Part shown: positions 51,581-60,587 of the stretch, in pieces
How the letters are laid out: every line of letters begins with the position of its first letter
Position numbering within the stretch: the first letter of the stretch is position 1
Virus record (IMG/VR): IMGVR_UViG_3300042517_000577
Span: 1-64,000 of that record
From: a virus
Length of the DNA: 64,000 bases
Strand: one strand, 5' to 3'
Notes under the pieces: generated by a model
What the model saw: only the letters and a program-made list of their open reading frames with translations
Told to the model about the DNA's origin: nothing
Databases searched by the model: none
Program-made: the position numbers and the translations under genes

Positions 51581-51748
51581 ATGGAATCTAGTCAGGAATT
51601 GATGGATATTATTTTATCCGATAATTCGTCAGAAGAAATTTCAGATAAGATAAAAGAAATTCTATTCACGAAATCTAGTGAGAATATTGATAGTGTAACC
51701 CCATACATTGCTCAATCATTATTCGGAACACAAGTAGAAGAGGAGTGA
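51581..51748 (+). CDS. Small acidic protein after portal, gp67-like prohead core candidate
   Basis: A 55-residue acidic helical protein (SQELMDIILSDNSSEEISDK, ending QSLFGTQVEEE). In T4 the small acidic prohead core protein gp67 lies just after gp20, so position, size and charge fit. Sequence similarity cannot be judged by eye. GAGG upstream is a good ribosome binding site. Confidence 0.55.
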   Translation: MESSQELMDIILSDNSSEEISDKIKEILFTKSSENIDSVTPYIAQSLFGTQVEEE

Positions 51749-51751
51749 TAA

Positions 51752-52555
51752 GTGGAAGAAATCAATGTCGAACTACTTGATTTTTTCAAAGCAGTAAAAT
51801 CGGAAAAAAAGGAAAAGAAAGATAAGATAGATTCTATCATCGGGAATTCCTTTTTTGAAGATTTTGTAAAGCCATTATCGGAAGAAGTTAAAGCAAAAGA
51901 AACTAAAATTGCTCCAAAAAAATCCAAAAAACCAATTCAAGTAAAGGAAGAAGTTAAAGAGGATTTAATTGAAAAGTCTTTAGGACTTCTTTCAGAACCT
52001 TCAAATACTAAACAACAAAAAGATCCACTTACTCCATTAGACCAAAAGTTCGCAACACTTGATGATTTACAAAAACATTACAGTACTTTCCTTTCTCGTA
52101 TTCAACAACAACTCTCCACATTAGGTGGAGGTGGAGAAACCAGATTAAGATACTTAGATGATATTGTAGGTATTGCAACTAATTCTGGTGCTTATAATAA
52201 TAAATTTTTACAGTGGAATTCTATAACAAATAAAGCAGAGTTTGTTGACCCAAATGATGTTGGTGGAACAACAATAGTCAATATTAGTGGAACTACTAAC
52301 TACTATCAGGCATCAAATGTTGATGATTATATTGGAGTGAGTGCTGATGTTCCAGTAACAATTGTATTGCCACAAATTCCTTCCTATGGTAAGAAGTTAA
52401 TTGTAAAAGACGAAGGTAATAAAATTGCTACATACAATATAACAGTCCAGGCAGGTGCTGGAACAAGTGTAGAGAATGATAGTTCAGTTATTATGACTAC
52501 CAATCATCAAAGTTTTACTTATTTTTACAATGGAAACAATTGGTTCTTAATCTAA
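51752..52555 (+). CDS. Head-region structural protein
   Basis: A 267-residue protein with a GTG start 3 bp after the previous stop (ribosome binding site GAGG). The N-terminal 110 residues are Lys/Glu-rich and probably flexible (KSEKKEKKDKIDSIIGNSFF); the C-terminal 150 residues form a beta domain (VDDYIGVSADVPVTIVLPQI, then QSFTYFYNGNNWFLI). The YNG-x-x-W-F-L-I end is common in fibre-type domains of phage proteins. Position inside the head cluster suggests a capsid-associated protein, perhaps with a gp68-like N-terminal part. Confidence 0.6.
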   Translation: MEEINVELLDFFKAVKSEKKEKKDKIDSIIGNSFFEDFVKPLSEEVKAKETKIAPKKSKKPIQVKEEVKEDLIEKSLGLLSEPSNTKQQKDPLTPLDQKFATLDDLQKHYSTFLSRIQQQLSTLGGGGETRLRYLDDIVGIATNSGAYNNKFLQWNSITNKAEFVDPNDVGGTTIVNISGTTNYYQASNVDDYIGVSADVPVTIVLPQIPSYGKKLIVKDEGNKIATYNITVQAGAGTSVENDSSVIMTTNHQSFTYFYNGNNWFLI

Positions 52556-52556
52556 T

Positions 52557-54131
52557 ATGTCTTATAATCCCCTTCCACAACCAGCAACTTCTGTAGTTCT
52601 TACAGGTGCAGGAACATCAGTAGTAACATTTGATAATCCATTTCCAGTATCTCTTGGAAGTTCTAGTATTACTATTAATGGTGATATTACTATTCCAGGT
52701 ATTGTAACAGTTACAAGTACACCAGAAAATCCAATCCATTCTCATTTAGTTGAAGTTGGAACTAGTGGAACATTAACAACACCATATCTTCCAGTTGGTA
52801 TTTCAACATTACTGAATACTGTAGGTATTGGAACCACAGGGCAAGTATCAATCAACCTCAATAATTCACCAGTTAGCACTACAAATCCATTTCCTGTTAC
52901 TGGATCAGTTGATATTGAATTACCACCAACAGCAACTGATGCATTTGGTAGACAAAGAATGTCTACCCCACTCACACTTTTTGATAGTTCTCACAGATAT
53001 AGAGACAATAATCTTTGGAGTGGTTTAGTTGTTGGTACTGGTTCAACAGTTGGATTTTCGACAGCACAAGGTTTGATTAATATGACTGTTGGTGTTGGAA
53101 GCACCGCATCAATCATCAGAGAAACTACAAAAGTATTCTCTTATCAACCAGGAAAATCATTACAGGTATTGAATACATTTGTAATGAACCCAGCAAAAGC
53201 AAATCTTCGTCAAAGAGTAGGATACTTTGGTGCAGATAATGGAATGTATCTAGAACTTGATGGAAGTAATTTATATTTTGTAGAAAGAACATATGTTCCA
53301 GGAATTACAACAGAAACAAGAGTATCACAAGCAAGTTGGAATGTTGATACGATGCTTGGTCCTGGGCATCTCAATCCATCTGGTGTCACATTAGATATTT
53401 CCAAAGCACAAATTATGTGGATGGATATTGAATGGTTGGGACTTGGAACGGTAAGACTAGGATTTGTAGTTGATGGTAAGTTTATTCACTGCCACTCATT
53501 CCATCACGCAAATCTTATCAATACAACTTATATCACAACAGCATCATTACCTTTGAGATATGAGATTGCAAATACTGGAATTACAACGAGTGCGAGCACA
53601 TTAAAACAAGTTTGTTCCACTGTAATTTCAGAGGGTGGTTATGAACTTCGTGGATTGCAACAAGCAATAGGAACACCAGTTCAAACACCAGTTGATTTAA
53701 CAACGGCAGGAACATATTATACAGTCGCATCAATTCGTCTTAAAGCAATACCAAATAGATTAGATGCAATCGTAATTCTAACTGCACTTTCTATTTTAGG
53801 TATTACAAACAATGCAACTTATAATTGGCAAGTAAGAGCAAGTGGAACATCTAATGGTGGAACTTGGTCTGATGCTGGTCTCGATAGTGCTGTTGAATAT
53901 AAGATTGGTGGAGGAACTTATACTGGTGGAAGAATACTAGCATCTGGATATACATATGGTTCCAATCAAGGTTCAACATCAGTAGATATTCTCAAGGAGG
54001 CATTATTTAAGTTCCAGTTGGAAAGAGATGCACTAACTGGGACACCCTATGAACTTTCTATCGTATGTGCCTCTGATGCTAATGGTGCAGATATTCACGC
54101 ATCTATGGACTGGGAAGAAATTAGTAGGTAA
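52557..54131 (+). CDS. Head-region structural protein
   Basis: A 524-residue beta-rich protein one base after the previous stop. Two short pseudo-repeats in the first 110 residues (TTPYLPVGISTLLNTVGIGT; NPFPVTGSVDIELPP) lead into a compact domain beginning DAFGRQRMSTPLTLFDSSHR. The order gp20, this group, gp21 suggests head decoration or a head fibre. No T4 counterpart. Confidence 0.6.
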   Translation: MSYNPLPQPATSVVLTGAGTSVVTFDNPFPVSLGSSSITINGDITIPGIVTVTSTPENPIHSHLVEVGTSGTLTTPYLPVGISTLLNTVGIGTTGQVSINLNNSPVSTTNPFPVTGSVDIELPPTATDAFGRQRMSTPLTLFDSSHRYRDNNLWSGLVVGTGSTVGFSTAQGLINMTVGVGSTASIIRETTKVFSYQPGKSLQVLNTFVMNPAKANLRQRVGYFGADNGMYLELDGSNLYFVERTYVPGITTETRVSQASWNVDTMLGPGHLNPSGVTLDISKAQIMWMDIEWLGLGTVRLGFVVDGKFIHCHSFHHANLINTTYITTASLPLRYEIANTGITTSASTLKQVCSTVISEGGYELRGLQQAIGTPVQTPVDLTTAGTYYTVASIRLKAIPNRLDAIVILTALSILGITNNATYNWQVRASGTSNGGTWSDAGLDSAVEYKIGGGTYTGGRILASGYTYGSNQGSTSVDILKEALFKFQLERDALTGTPYELSIVCASDANGADIHASMDWEEISR

Positions 54132-54142
54132 TTTAGGATTTA

Positions 54143-54149
54143 CTAAATA
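54143..54149 (+). promoter_or_regulatory. Late-type promoter box CTAAATA
   Basis: 24 bp before the ATG at 54173. Confidence 0.4.
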
Positions 54150-54172
54150 CTTAATATTGTCAAATTATAAGA

Positions 54173-54703
54173 ATGTCATACAAAATAGTGCAAACAATTG
54201 CACCATTAACTGGTGTCACAACTGGATCAGCATCAACTAGTGATGCCATTTCACTGAAAAGTGGTGTTTTGAGAATTTCAACTTCTGCAGCAAATGCAAA
54301 TGTTGCTATTGGAACTGCGCCAACTGCAACCTCATCAGATTTTCATATTGTAACTTCTCAACCAGAAGTCCTGAAGGAAAGAGTTGCTAGACAGCAAATT
54401 TCAGGTATTACAACTGGAGCAACCACTATAGTTCTATTCGGAGAAAACTACGGAAATCCATTTGTAGTTGGGGATTATGTATCGATAGAAGGTGCAACTA
54501 CATCTGGTATCAACACCTCGCACGTAGCAGTAACTGCAAAGACTGATGGGTCAATTACCATTAATCACGACTCATCTTCAGTAGTTGGAGTAATTACAGT
54601 AACAGGTGCGGTAGTTGCAAGAAGTGTAAAAGTTTCTGCCTTGGGTCAAGGTGGAACTGCGAATGTCTTTATTTCAGAAGTACAAATCTCATCCCAGGCA
54701 TAA
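54173..54703 (+). CDS. Head-region structural protein
   Basis: A 176-residue beta-rich protein (IVQTIAPLTGVTTGSASTSD, then TGATTIVLFGENYGNPFVVG and SVKVSALGQGGTANVFISEV). It has no T4 match. The location directly before gp21 and the Ig-like look suggest an outer capsid protein; this is inference. Confidence 0.6.
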   Translation: MSYKIVQTIAPLTGVTTGSASTSDAISLKSGVLRISTSAANANVAIGTAPTATSSDFHIVTSQPEVLKERVARQQISGITTGATTIVLFGENYGNPFVVGDYVSIEGATTSGINTSHVAVTAKTDGSITINHDSSSVVGVITVTGAVVARSVKVSALGQGGTANVFISEVQISSQA

Positions 54704-54705
54704 AA

Positions 54706-55356
54706 ATGAAACTCATCACAGAAGAAATCGAATCAGTAGAAATTATTACTGAAGAAAAGAATGGTATAAAGACCCTGTATATTCAAGGTCCTTTCCTTCA
54801 AGCAGAAGTTACTAACAGAAATGGTAGAAACTATCCTCTTTCTATTATGGAGAGAGAAGTAAAAAGATATAACGATAGTTTTATTTGCAAAGGAAGAGCA
54901 CTTGGTGAACTCGGTCATCCAGATGGTCCAACTGTAAATTTAGATAGAGTTTCTCATATGATTACTTCTCTTCATAGAGAGGGTAATAATTTCATTGGAA
55001 AGGCAAAACTTCTTGATACTCCAATGGGAAACATTGCAAAGTCACTTTTGGGTGAGGGAGTAACTCTTGGAGTTTCATCTAGAGGAATTGGTTCTTTAGT
55101 TGAGAAGAATGGTATTAAGTATGTGGGTGAAGATTTTATGTTGGCAACTGCTGCTGACATTGTTGCTGATCCATCTGCACCTGATGCCTTCGTTCAAGGA
55201 ATTATGGAAGGAAAGGAATGGGTATGGGATGGTGGAATCCTAAAGGAAATGAATGCGGCAGAAACAAGACAGAAAATTGAAAGACTTACCAAAGCAAGAA
55301 AGTTGAGTGAGCATAATAAACTCAAACTATTAAACGACTATCTTTCAAATCTATAA
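54706..55356 (+). CDS. 21: gp21 prohead core protease
   Basis: A 216-residue serine protease (T4 gp21 has 212). Catalytic residues visible in the family context: H71 in LGELGHPDG, S124/S125 in LGVSSRG and D155 in IVADPSAPDAFV. It degrades the scaffold and trims gp23 and tagged internal proteins after [LI]-x-E. It starts 2 bp after the previous gene. Confidence 0.93.
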   Translation: MKLITEEIESVEIITEEKNGIKTLYIQGPFLQAEVTNRNGRNYPLSIMEREVKRYNDSFICKGRALGELGHPDGPTVNLDRVSHMITSLHREGNNFIGKAKLLDTPMGNIAKSLLGEGVTLGVSSRGIGSLVEKNGIKYVGEDFMLATAADIVADPSAPDAFVQGIMEGKEWVWDGGILKEMNAAETRQKIERLTKARKLSEHNKLKLLNDYLSNL

Positions 55357-55358
55357 TT

Positions 55359-55366
55359 TATAAATA
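55359..55366 (+). promoter_or_regulatory. Late promoter box TATAAATA before gp22
   Basis: Exact consensus right after the gp21 stop, 43 bp before the scaffold ATG. Confidence 0.55.
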
Positions 55367-55409
55367 AATATAGAATAAATTAATTAAAGATTTTATTCGG
55401 AGAATAAAA

Positions 55410-56546
55410 ATGAGTGTCGGTAACGATTTACAAGAAATGGAAGTATCTACTAAAAAATCTACTACTGCAGTAAACAAAGGTGCTAAGCCTGCTGAAGGAA
55501 TGCCAAAAGGCACAGTTCCAGGTGAAGGTCTTAATAATTCTGTAGAAGATCTCGGAGGTCCCACTCCTCAAAATTCAAGACCAGAAGATGAGTCGAACAA
55601 ACTCAAGACTCCTGCAAGAACTCTTTCCAGAGTTAGCAACGTCGTAAATAAGGGTGCCAAGGCTCCCGATCCTATGCCCGTTGCTAACAAAGGTGCTATG
55701 AGTTATGAGGAGACTGAACTTGAGGATGAAGAGTACATCTCTGAAGAAGAAGAGATTGAGACTGAAGAAGTAGAAGAGATTGCTGAAGATATTCTTTCAT
55801 TAGAAGAGAAACTCGATGAGATTGTATCTGAAAGAGTAGATTACTCTGACGATATCAATGCTCTGATGGAAGGAGAGGATCTTTCCCCTGAGTTTATGAA
55901 TAAGGCAGCAATCATTTTTGAAGCTGCGATTAAGCAAAAGTTAATCGCAATCGTTGAAGCATACGAAGAAGAGTATGCTCAAAGACTTGTAGAAGAAGTT
56001 ACCGAAATCAGAAACGAATTGACTGAAAGAGTTGATTCTTATCTGGAATACGTTTCCGAAGAGTGGATGGTCGAGAACTCACTGCAGATTGAGACTGGTA
56101 TCAGATCACAATTAGCAGAATCGTTCTTAACCAACCTCAAAGGACTTTTTGAAGATCATTATGTAGAAATCCCTGAAGAGAAATATGATGTCCTAGAAGG
56201 AATGGTCGAAAGACTAGATGAAATGGAAGAAAAACTCAACGAACAGATCGAAAGAAATGTTCAGTTAAATAGAAGACTTAGTGAGGCAGTTAGTGACACC
56301 ATTTTAAATGATGTTGCTGAAGGATTAGCTTTAACTCAAAAGGAAAAGCTTGCAAGTCTTGCTGAAAGTGTTGAGTTTGAAAGTGAAGAAGACTATCGTG
56401 AGAGACTGGAGACCCTAAAGGAGTCATACTTCACAAAAATTCCAGTATCTTCATCAAAAGGAGAAATTCTTTTGGAGCAAGCAGATGAGGATTACGGTCC
56501 CCAAATGAATGCTTATTTGAAAGCACTTGGTAAATATGCCAAGTGA
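55410..56546 (+). CDS. 22: gp22 prohead scaffolding protein
   Basis: A 378-residue, strongly acidic protein with long helices (EEEIETEEVEEIAEDILSLE; RVDSYLEYVSEEWMVENSLQ; LEGMVERLDEMEEKLNEQIE). The N-terminal 100 residues carry a repeated NKGAK-P-x-P motif (VNKGAKPAEG, VNKGAKAPDP, ANKGAM). T4 gp22 has 269 residues, so this scaffold is longer at the N-terminus. It is removed by gp21 after head assembly. Ribosome binding site GGAG lies upstream. Confidence 0.88.
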   Translation: MSVGNDLQEMEVSTKKSTTAVNKGAKPAEGMPKGTVPGEGLNNSVEDLGGPTPQNSRPEDESNKLKTPARTLSRVSNVVNKGAKAPDPMPVANKGAMSYEETELEDEEYISEEEEIETEEVEEIAEDILSLEEKLDEIVSERVDYSDDINALMEGEDLSPEFMNKAAIIFEAAIKQKLIAIVEAYEEEYAQRLVEEVTEIRNELTERVDSYLEYVSEEWMVENSLQIETGIRSQLAESFLTNLKGLFEDHYVEIPEEKYDVLEGMVERLDEMEEKLNEQIERNVQLNRRLSEAVSDTILNDVAEGLALTQKEKLASLAESVEFESEEDYRERLETLKESYFTKIPVSSSKGEILLEQADEDYGPQMNAYLKALGKYAK

Positions 56547-56559
56547 AATCTACATTATA

Positions 56560-56566
56560 CTAAATA
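56560..56566 (+). promoter_or_regulatory. Late-type promoter box CTAAATA before gp23
   Basis: 47 bp before the major capsid ATG, which has AAGGAG as ribosome binding site. Confidence 0.45.
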
Positions 56567-56613
56567 TTTGTAGTTAAAAACACTTTAACAAGACTAAACA
56601 AGGAGAAAAGCAA

Positions 56614-58038
56614 ATGTTCCTTTCAGAACAATTGCAGAATAAGTGGAAACCACTTCTTGAGGCAAACGGCCTTGATGACATCAAGGATCCTTATAGAAAA
56701 GCGGTTACTGCAGTTCTGCTCGAAAACCAAGAAAGATTTTTAAAAGAAGAGAGAGGTTTCCTCACCGAGGCTGCCCCTAACATCAACACTGACCCAGGTG
56801 CTACTGGTGCCGCCGGTTTCTCTGGTGGTGCATCTGCTCCAGTTGCAGGTTTCGATCCAGTTCTGATCTCACTGATCAGACGTTCAATGCCTAACCTGGT
56901 TGCTTATGATCTTGCTGGCGTTCAGCCAATGAATGGTCCTACTGGACTGATCTTCGCAATGAGAAGCAAGTATGTAAATCAGGACGGTACTGAAGCTCTG
57001 TACAACGAGCCTGATACTGCTTACTCAGGTCAGGACGACGGTTACAACCTGGCTCAAGGCGACTACACCGGAGGAAGTGACGGTGGTGCTTCCGTTGGTT
57101 TCGGAACCACTGGTTTCGTTGGTGGTGGTACTGCTGCTGGTACTAACCCTGCTCTTCTGAACAGTGCAGGTGCTGTTGGAACTGACTACAGAGTTGGTCA
57201 GGGTATGAGCACTCAAGCTGCTGAAGCACTTGGTGGTGCTGCTGGAGATCAGTTCAACCAGATGGCATTCAGCATCGAAAAGATTGCTGTTACTGCCAAG
57301 TCAAGAGCACTCAAGGCAGAGTACACTCTGGAACTGGCACAAGACCTTAAGGCAATCCACGGTCTGGATGCTGAGGCTGAATTAGCAAACATTCTCTCAA
57401 CTGAGATTCTTGCTGAAATCAACCGTGAAGTTATCCGTACTATCTACAAGATTGCTGAAGCTGGTGCTCAAACCAACGTAGCAACTGCTGGTATCTTCGA
57501 CCTCGATGTTGACTCAAACGGTCGTTGGTCCGTTGAGAAGTTCAAGGGTCTTCTTTTCCAACTGGAAAGAGATGCCAACGCAATCGCACAAAGAACTCGT
57601 AGAGGAAAGGGTAACGTTATCCTTTGTTCTGCTGACGTTGCTTCTGCTCTGACCATGGCTGGTCTGCTGGATTATACTCCTGCTCTCAATGCCAACCTGA
57701 ACGTTGATGATACTGGCAATACTTTTGCTGGTGTTCTCAACGGTAAGTTCAGAGTTTATATTGACCCATTTGCTGCCAACCTTGCTGCTGAGCAGTATTA
57801 CGTTGTTGGTTACAAGGGAACTAATCCTTATGATGCTGGTCTGTTCTATTGCCCTTACGTTCCTCTCCAGATGGTTCGTGCTGTTGGTCAGGACACCTTC
57901 CAGCCCAAGATTGGATTCAAGACCAGATACGGTATGGTTGCCAACCCATTCGCAGAAGGCACCAGTGCTGGTCTGGGAAGAATTCAACAGAACACAAACC
58001 GTTACTACAGAAGAGTTCAAATCAAGAACCTTATGTGA
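56614..58038 (+). CDS. 23: gp23 major capsid protein
   Basis: A 474-residue HK97-fold capsid protein (T4 521). Typical: LISLIRRSMPNLVAYDLAGV, MNGPTGLIFAMRSKYVNQDG, IAVTAKSRALKAEYTLELAQ and the C-terminal GYKGTNPYDAGLFYCPYVPL. The gp21 cut site is probably after E52 in RGFLTE|AAP, giving a mature chain of 422 residues. The gene is richer in GC and C-ending codons than its neighbours, as expected for the most highly translated gene. A strong terminator follows. Confidence 0.97.
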   Translation: MFLSEQLQNKWKPLLEANGLDDIKDPYRKAVTAVLLENQERFLKEERGFLTEAAPNINTDPGATGAAGFSGGASAPVAGFDPVLISLIRRSMPNLVAYDLAGVQPMNGPTGLIFAMRSKYVNQDGTEALYNEPDTAYSGQDDGYNLAQGDYTGGSDGGASVGFGTTGFVGGGTAAGTNPALLNSAGAVGTDYRVGQGMSTQAAEALGGAAGDQFNQMAFSIEKIAVTAKSRALKAEYTLELAQDLKAIHGLDAEAELANILSTEILAEINREVIRTIYKIAEAGAQTNVATAGIFDLDVDSNGRWSVEKFKGLLFQLERDANAIAQRTRRGKGNVILCSADVASALTMAGLLDYTPALNANLNVDDTGNTFAGVLNGKFRVYIDPFAANLAAEQYYVVGYKGTNPYDAGLFYCPYVPLQMVRAVGQDTFQPKIGFKTRYGMVANPFAEGTSAGLGRIQQNTNRYYRRVQIKNLM

Positions 58039-58057
58039 GCCATTCACAAGTTTCGGG

Positions 58058-58082
58058 GAGGGTCTTCGGACCCTCTTTTTTT
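58058..58082 (+). terminator. Intrinsic terminator after gp23
   Basis: GAGGGTC (58058-58064), TTCG tetraloop, GACCCTC (58069-58075), then seven T. The UUCG loop makes an unusually stable hairpin. Confidence 0.92.
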
Positions 58083-58087
58083 ATGCA

Positions 58088-58095
58088 AATAAATA
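58088..58095 (+). promoter_or_regulatory. Late-type promoter box AATAAATA
   Basis: 18 bp before the gp3-like gene and just after the gp23 terminator, so this gene needs its own promoter. Confidence 0.45.
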
Positions 58096-58112
58096 GTTAA
58101 AAACACAAAATT

Positions 58113-58667
58113 ATGACGAATAGTACTTGGAGTGGGCAACCATCAAATAAAAATTTCCTATCACCAACTGGGTTTAAGTTTAACCTGAATAAGGCACCTA
58201 AGGTTGATTTCTATTCCAATGCTGCGAACATACCAGCAATATCTTTAGGATCTGCAATCCAAACAAGGTATGGAAAAAATATTGATATCCCTGGAGATAA
58301 GATGACCTTTGGGGATTTCAATCTAAGATTTTTAGTTGATGAAAATCTAGAGAACTATTTGGAAATATGGAATTGGATGACTGGTTTAGGATTTCCTTAT
58401 AGTTTAGAACAGTATGATGACCTGATGAAATCTACTAAGATTTCTAATCCAGAATCAAATAATTCAACTGAATTTTACGAACAATCAGATGCTACATTGC
58501 AAATTTTAAATAGTAATTTCAATCCAACATTTTCAGTTAAATTTACAGGGATGTATCCTACTTCATTATCATCTTTGGAATTTGACGCAACAGAAGAAAA
58601 TATTAATTATTTTACAGCACAAGTTAATTTCAAATATACTTATTATAAAATTATTCCGAATTTATGA
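58113..58667 (+). CDS. gp3-like tail completion protein (tail-tube related)
   Basis: A 184-residue protein. The position between gp23 and UvsY is that of gp3 in T4-type cyanophages; T4 gp3 (176 residues) closes the tail tube. The sequence (LSPTGFKFNLNKAPKVDFYS, then GDKMTFGDFNLRFLVDENLE and NYLEIWNWMTGLGFP) has a tail-tube-like look, which fits a tube-terminating role. I do not see a direct T4 gp3 match, so the symbol is left empty. Overlaps UvsY by 4 nt. Confidence 0.65.
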   Translation: MTNSTWSGQPSNKNFLSPTGFKFNLNKAPKVDFYSNAANIPAISLGSAIQTRYGKNIDIPGDKMTFGDFNLRFLVDENLENYLEIWNWMTGLGFPYSLEQYDDLMKSTKISNPESNNSTEFYEQSDATLQILNSNFNPTFSVKFTGMYPTSLSSLEFDATEENINYFTAQVNFKYTYYKIIPNL

Positions 58668-59095
58668 TTGACCTTGAAAAAATTCAAGAGATGTGGAAAG
58701 AAGATTCTCAAATCAACATTGATGATCTTCACAACGAATCCTTAAAGGTAGCATCTCTACACTCAAAATATTATGAAATTTACAATAATGTTTCCTTATT
58801 AAGAAAAAGATCAGAACTTCAGTACAAGCAGAAGAAGTTAGAACGATACAATTACTACAACGGCAAATCTGCTCCAGAAGTTTATAAAGAAGAACCATTC
58901 CCTTACAAAGTAAGAGATAAAGAAGGTATGAATAGATATCTGGAAGCAGATCAGAAACTATCAGATATTTTTATGAAAATTGAATATTATGATATAATAT
59001 TAAAATATTTGGAGGAAATTATAAAAATGATTTCCAACAGAACTTATCAAATTAAAAATTCAATTGACTTCTTAAGATTCCAATCGGGAATGTAA
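58664..59095 (+). CDS. uvsY: UvsY recombination mediator
   Basis: A 143-residue, mostly helical basic protein (T4 UvsY 137). The N-terminal MIDLEKIQEMWKEDSQINID and the middle HSKYYEIYNNVSLLRKRSEL are typical. UvsY loads UvsX recombinase onto gp32-covered single-stranded DNA. Coupled by ATGA to the gene before and one base from uvsW after. Confidence 0.92.
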   Translation: MIDLEKIQEMWKEDSQINIDDLHNESLKVASLHSKYYEIYNNVSLLRKRSELQYKQKKLERYNYYNGKSAPEVYKEEPFPYKVRDKEGMNRYLEADQKLSDIFMKIEYYDIILKYLEEIIKMISNRTYQIKNSIDFLRFQSGM

Positions 59096-59096
59096 T

Positions 59097-60587
59097 ATGG
59101 CAGATCTTATTATATCCAAGAAAAATGAAATATATTTAAAAGTAGAATGCGAACCTCATATCAAATACGAACTGAGTGATCAATTTACTTTTGATGTTCC
59201 TGGGGCAAAGTTTATGCCTCAATTCAGGAGCAAGCATTGGGATGGAAAAATTAGATTATTCAACGTTCAAACTGGAGAGATCTATGTTGGTCTATTGGAT
59301 AAACTAATTACTTTTTGCGATAATCATAACTATAAGTTTGAGTTCAAAGAAAACAAATATTATGGATTTCCTGGAGAAGTAGATTCTACTATTTCTATGG
59401 AGGGAGTGAAAGATTATATGAAAAGTATATGCTCTCACGAACCAAGAGATTATCAAATACAAGGAGTTTATGATGCATTAAAATATAAAAGAAAGTTAAT
59501 TCTTTCTCCAACTGCATCTGGAAAATCTTTAATGATTTACTCTGTGGTTAGATATTTTGTCGAGAAAGGAAAGAACATACTCCTCATAGTCCCTACCACA
59601 TCACTCGTAGAACAGATGTATAAGGACTTTGAAGACTATGGATGGAACTCTGAGGCATATTGCCACAAAATCTATGGTGGAATGTCTAGAGAGGCAGAAA
59701 AACCAGTTACAATATCCACTTGGCAATCAATATACAAATTAGATAAATCTTATTTCCAAAACTATGATGTAGTCATTGGAGATGAGGCACATCAATTCAA
59801 ATCTAAATCTTTAATCAGCATTATGGATAAACTTCACGATGCAAAATATAGATTTGGATTTACTGGTACTTTAGATGGATCTCAAACTCACAAACTAGTT
59901 TTAGAAGGATTGTTTGGTCCAACATATAAACTTATCAAGACTGATGACCTCATTAAAAAGGGTTATCTATCTCAATTAAAAATTAAAGTTCTTCTTCTAT
60001 CTCATGACGATAATGAATTTAATGATTATGAAGAAGAAGTTCAATATTTAATTGGAAACGGTAAAAGAAATAATTTTATAAAAAATTTAGTTTTGGATTT
60101 AAAGGGAAATACTCTTGTATTGTTTAATCGTGTTGCAACTCATGGTCAACCATTATATGAACTCATAAATAAGAGTGCCAGTGAAAATAGAAAAATATTT
60201 TTTATTCATGGTGGAGTGGATACTGAAGAGAGAGAATTGGTAAGAAAAATTACCGAGGAAGAATCCAATGCGATTATTGTTGCTTCTTATGGCACTTTTA
60301 GTACAGGTATCAATATTAGAAACTTACACAATATTGTCTTCGCATCACCTTCAAAATCTAGAATAAGAAATCTCCAATCAATTGGAAGAGTTCTCCGAAA
60401 GGGAAAAGAAAAAGTATCAGCAACCTTATATGATATTGCTGATGAAGTTAAATACAAATCAAAAAGAAATTATACTTTAAATCATTTGATTGAAAGAATT
60501 AAAATTTACAATGAAGAAAACTTTGATTATGAAATTATCACCATCAACTTCAAAACAAATGGAAGAAGACTTTTATGCAACAATTAA
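59097..60587 (+). CDS. uvsW: UvsW helicase
   Basis: A 496-residue SF2 helicase (T4 UvsW 503). The N-terminal 110 residues form the double-stranded DNA binding domain (PQFRSKHWDGKIRLFNVQTG). Core motifs: Walker A PTASGKS (138-144), DEAH (229-232), GFTGT, and QSIGRVLRKG. UvsW unwinds R-loops and branched DNA and moves T4 from origin-based to recombination-based replication. Its last 29 nt overlap the next gene. Confidence 0.94.
   Translation: MADLIISKKNEIYLKVECEPHIKYELSDQFTFDVPGAKFMPQFRSKHWDGKIRLFNVQTGEIYVGLLDKLITFCDNHNYKFEFKENKYYGFPGEVDSTISMEGVKDYMKSICSHEPRDYQIQGVYDALKYKRKLILSPTASGKSLMIYSVVRYFVEKGKNILLIVPTTSLVEQMYKDFEDYGWNSEAYCHKIYGGMSREAEKPVTISTWQSIYKLDKSYFQNYDVVIGDEAHQFKSKSLISIMDKLHDAKYRFGFTGTLDGSQTHKLVLEGLFGPTYKLIKTDDLIKKGYLSQLKIKVLLLSHDDNEFNDYEEEVQYLIGNGKRNNFIKNLVLDLKGNTLVLFNRVATHGQPLYELINKSASENRKIFFIHGGVDTEERELVRKITEEESNAIIVASYGTFSTGINIRNLHNIVFASPSKSRIRNLQSIGRVLRKGKEKVSATLYDIADEVKYKSKRNYTLNHLIERIKIYNEENFDYEIITINFKTNGRRLLCNN

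Noticed and set aside
57514-58047. 177-residue frame on the - strand under gp23
   Set aside because: An antisense shadow in a GC-richer, codon-biased gene; no ribosome binding site or motif.
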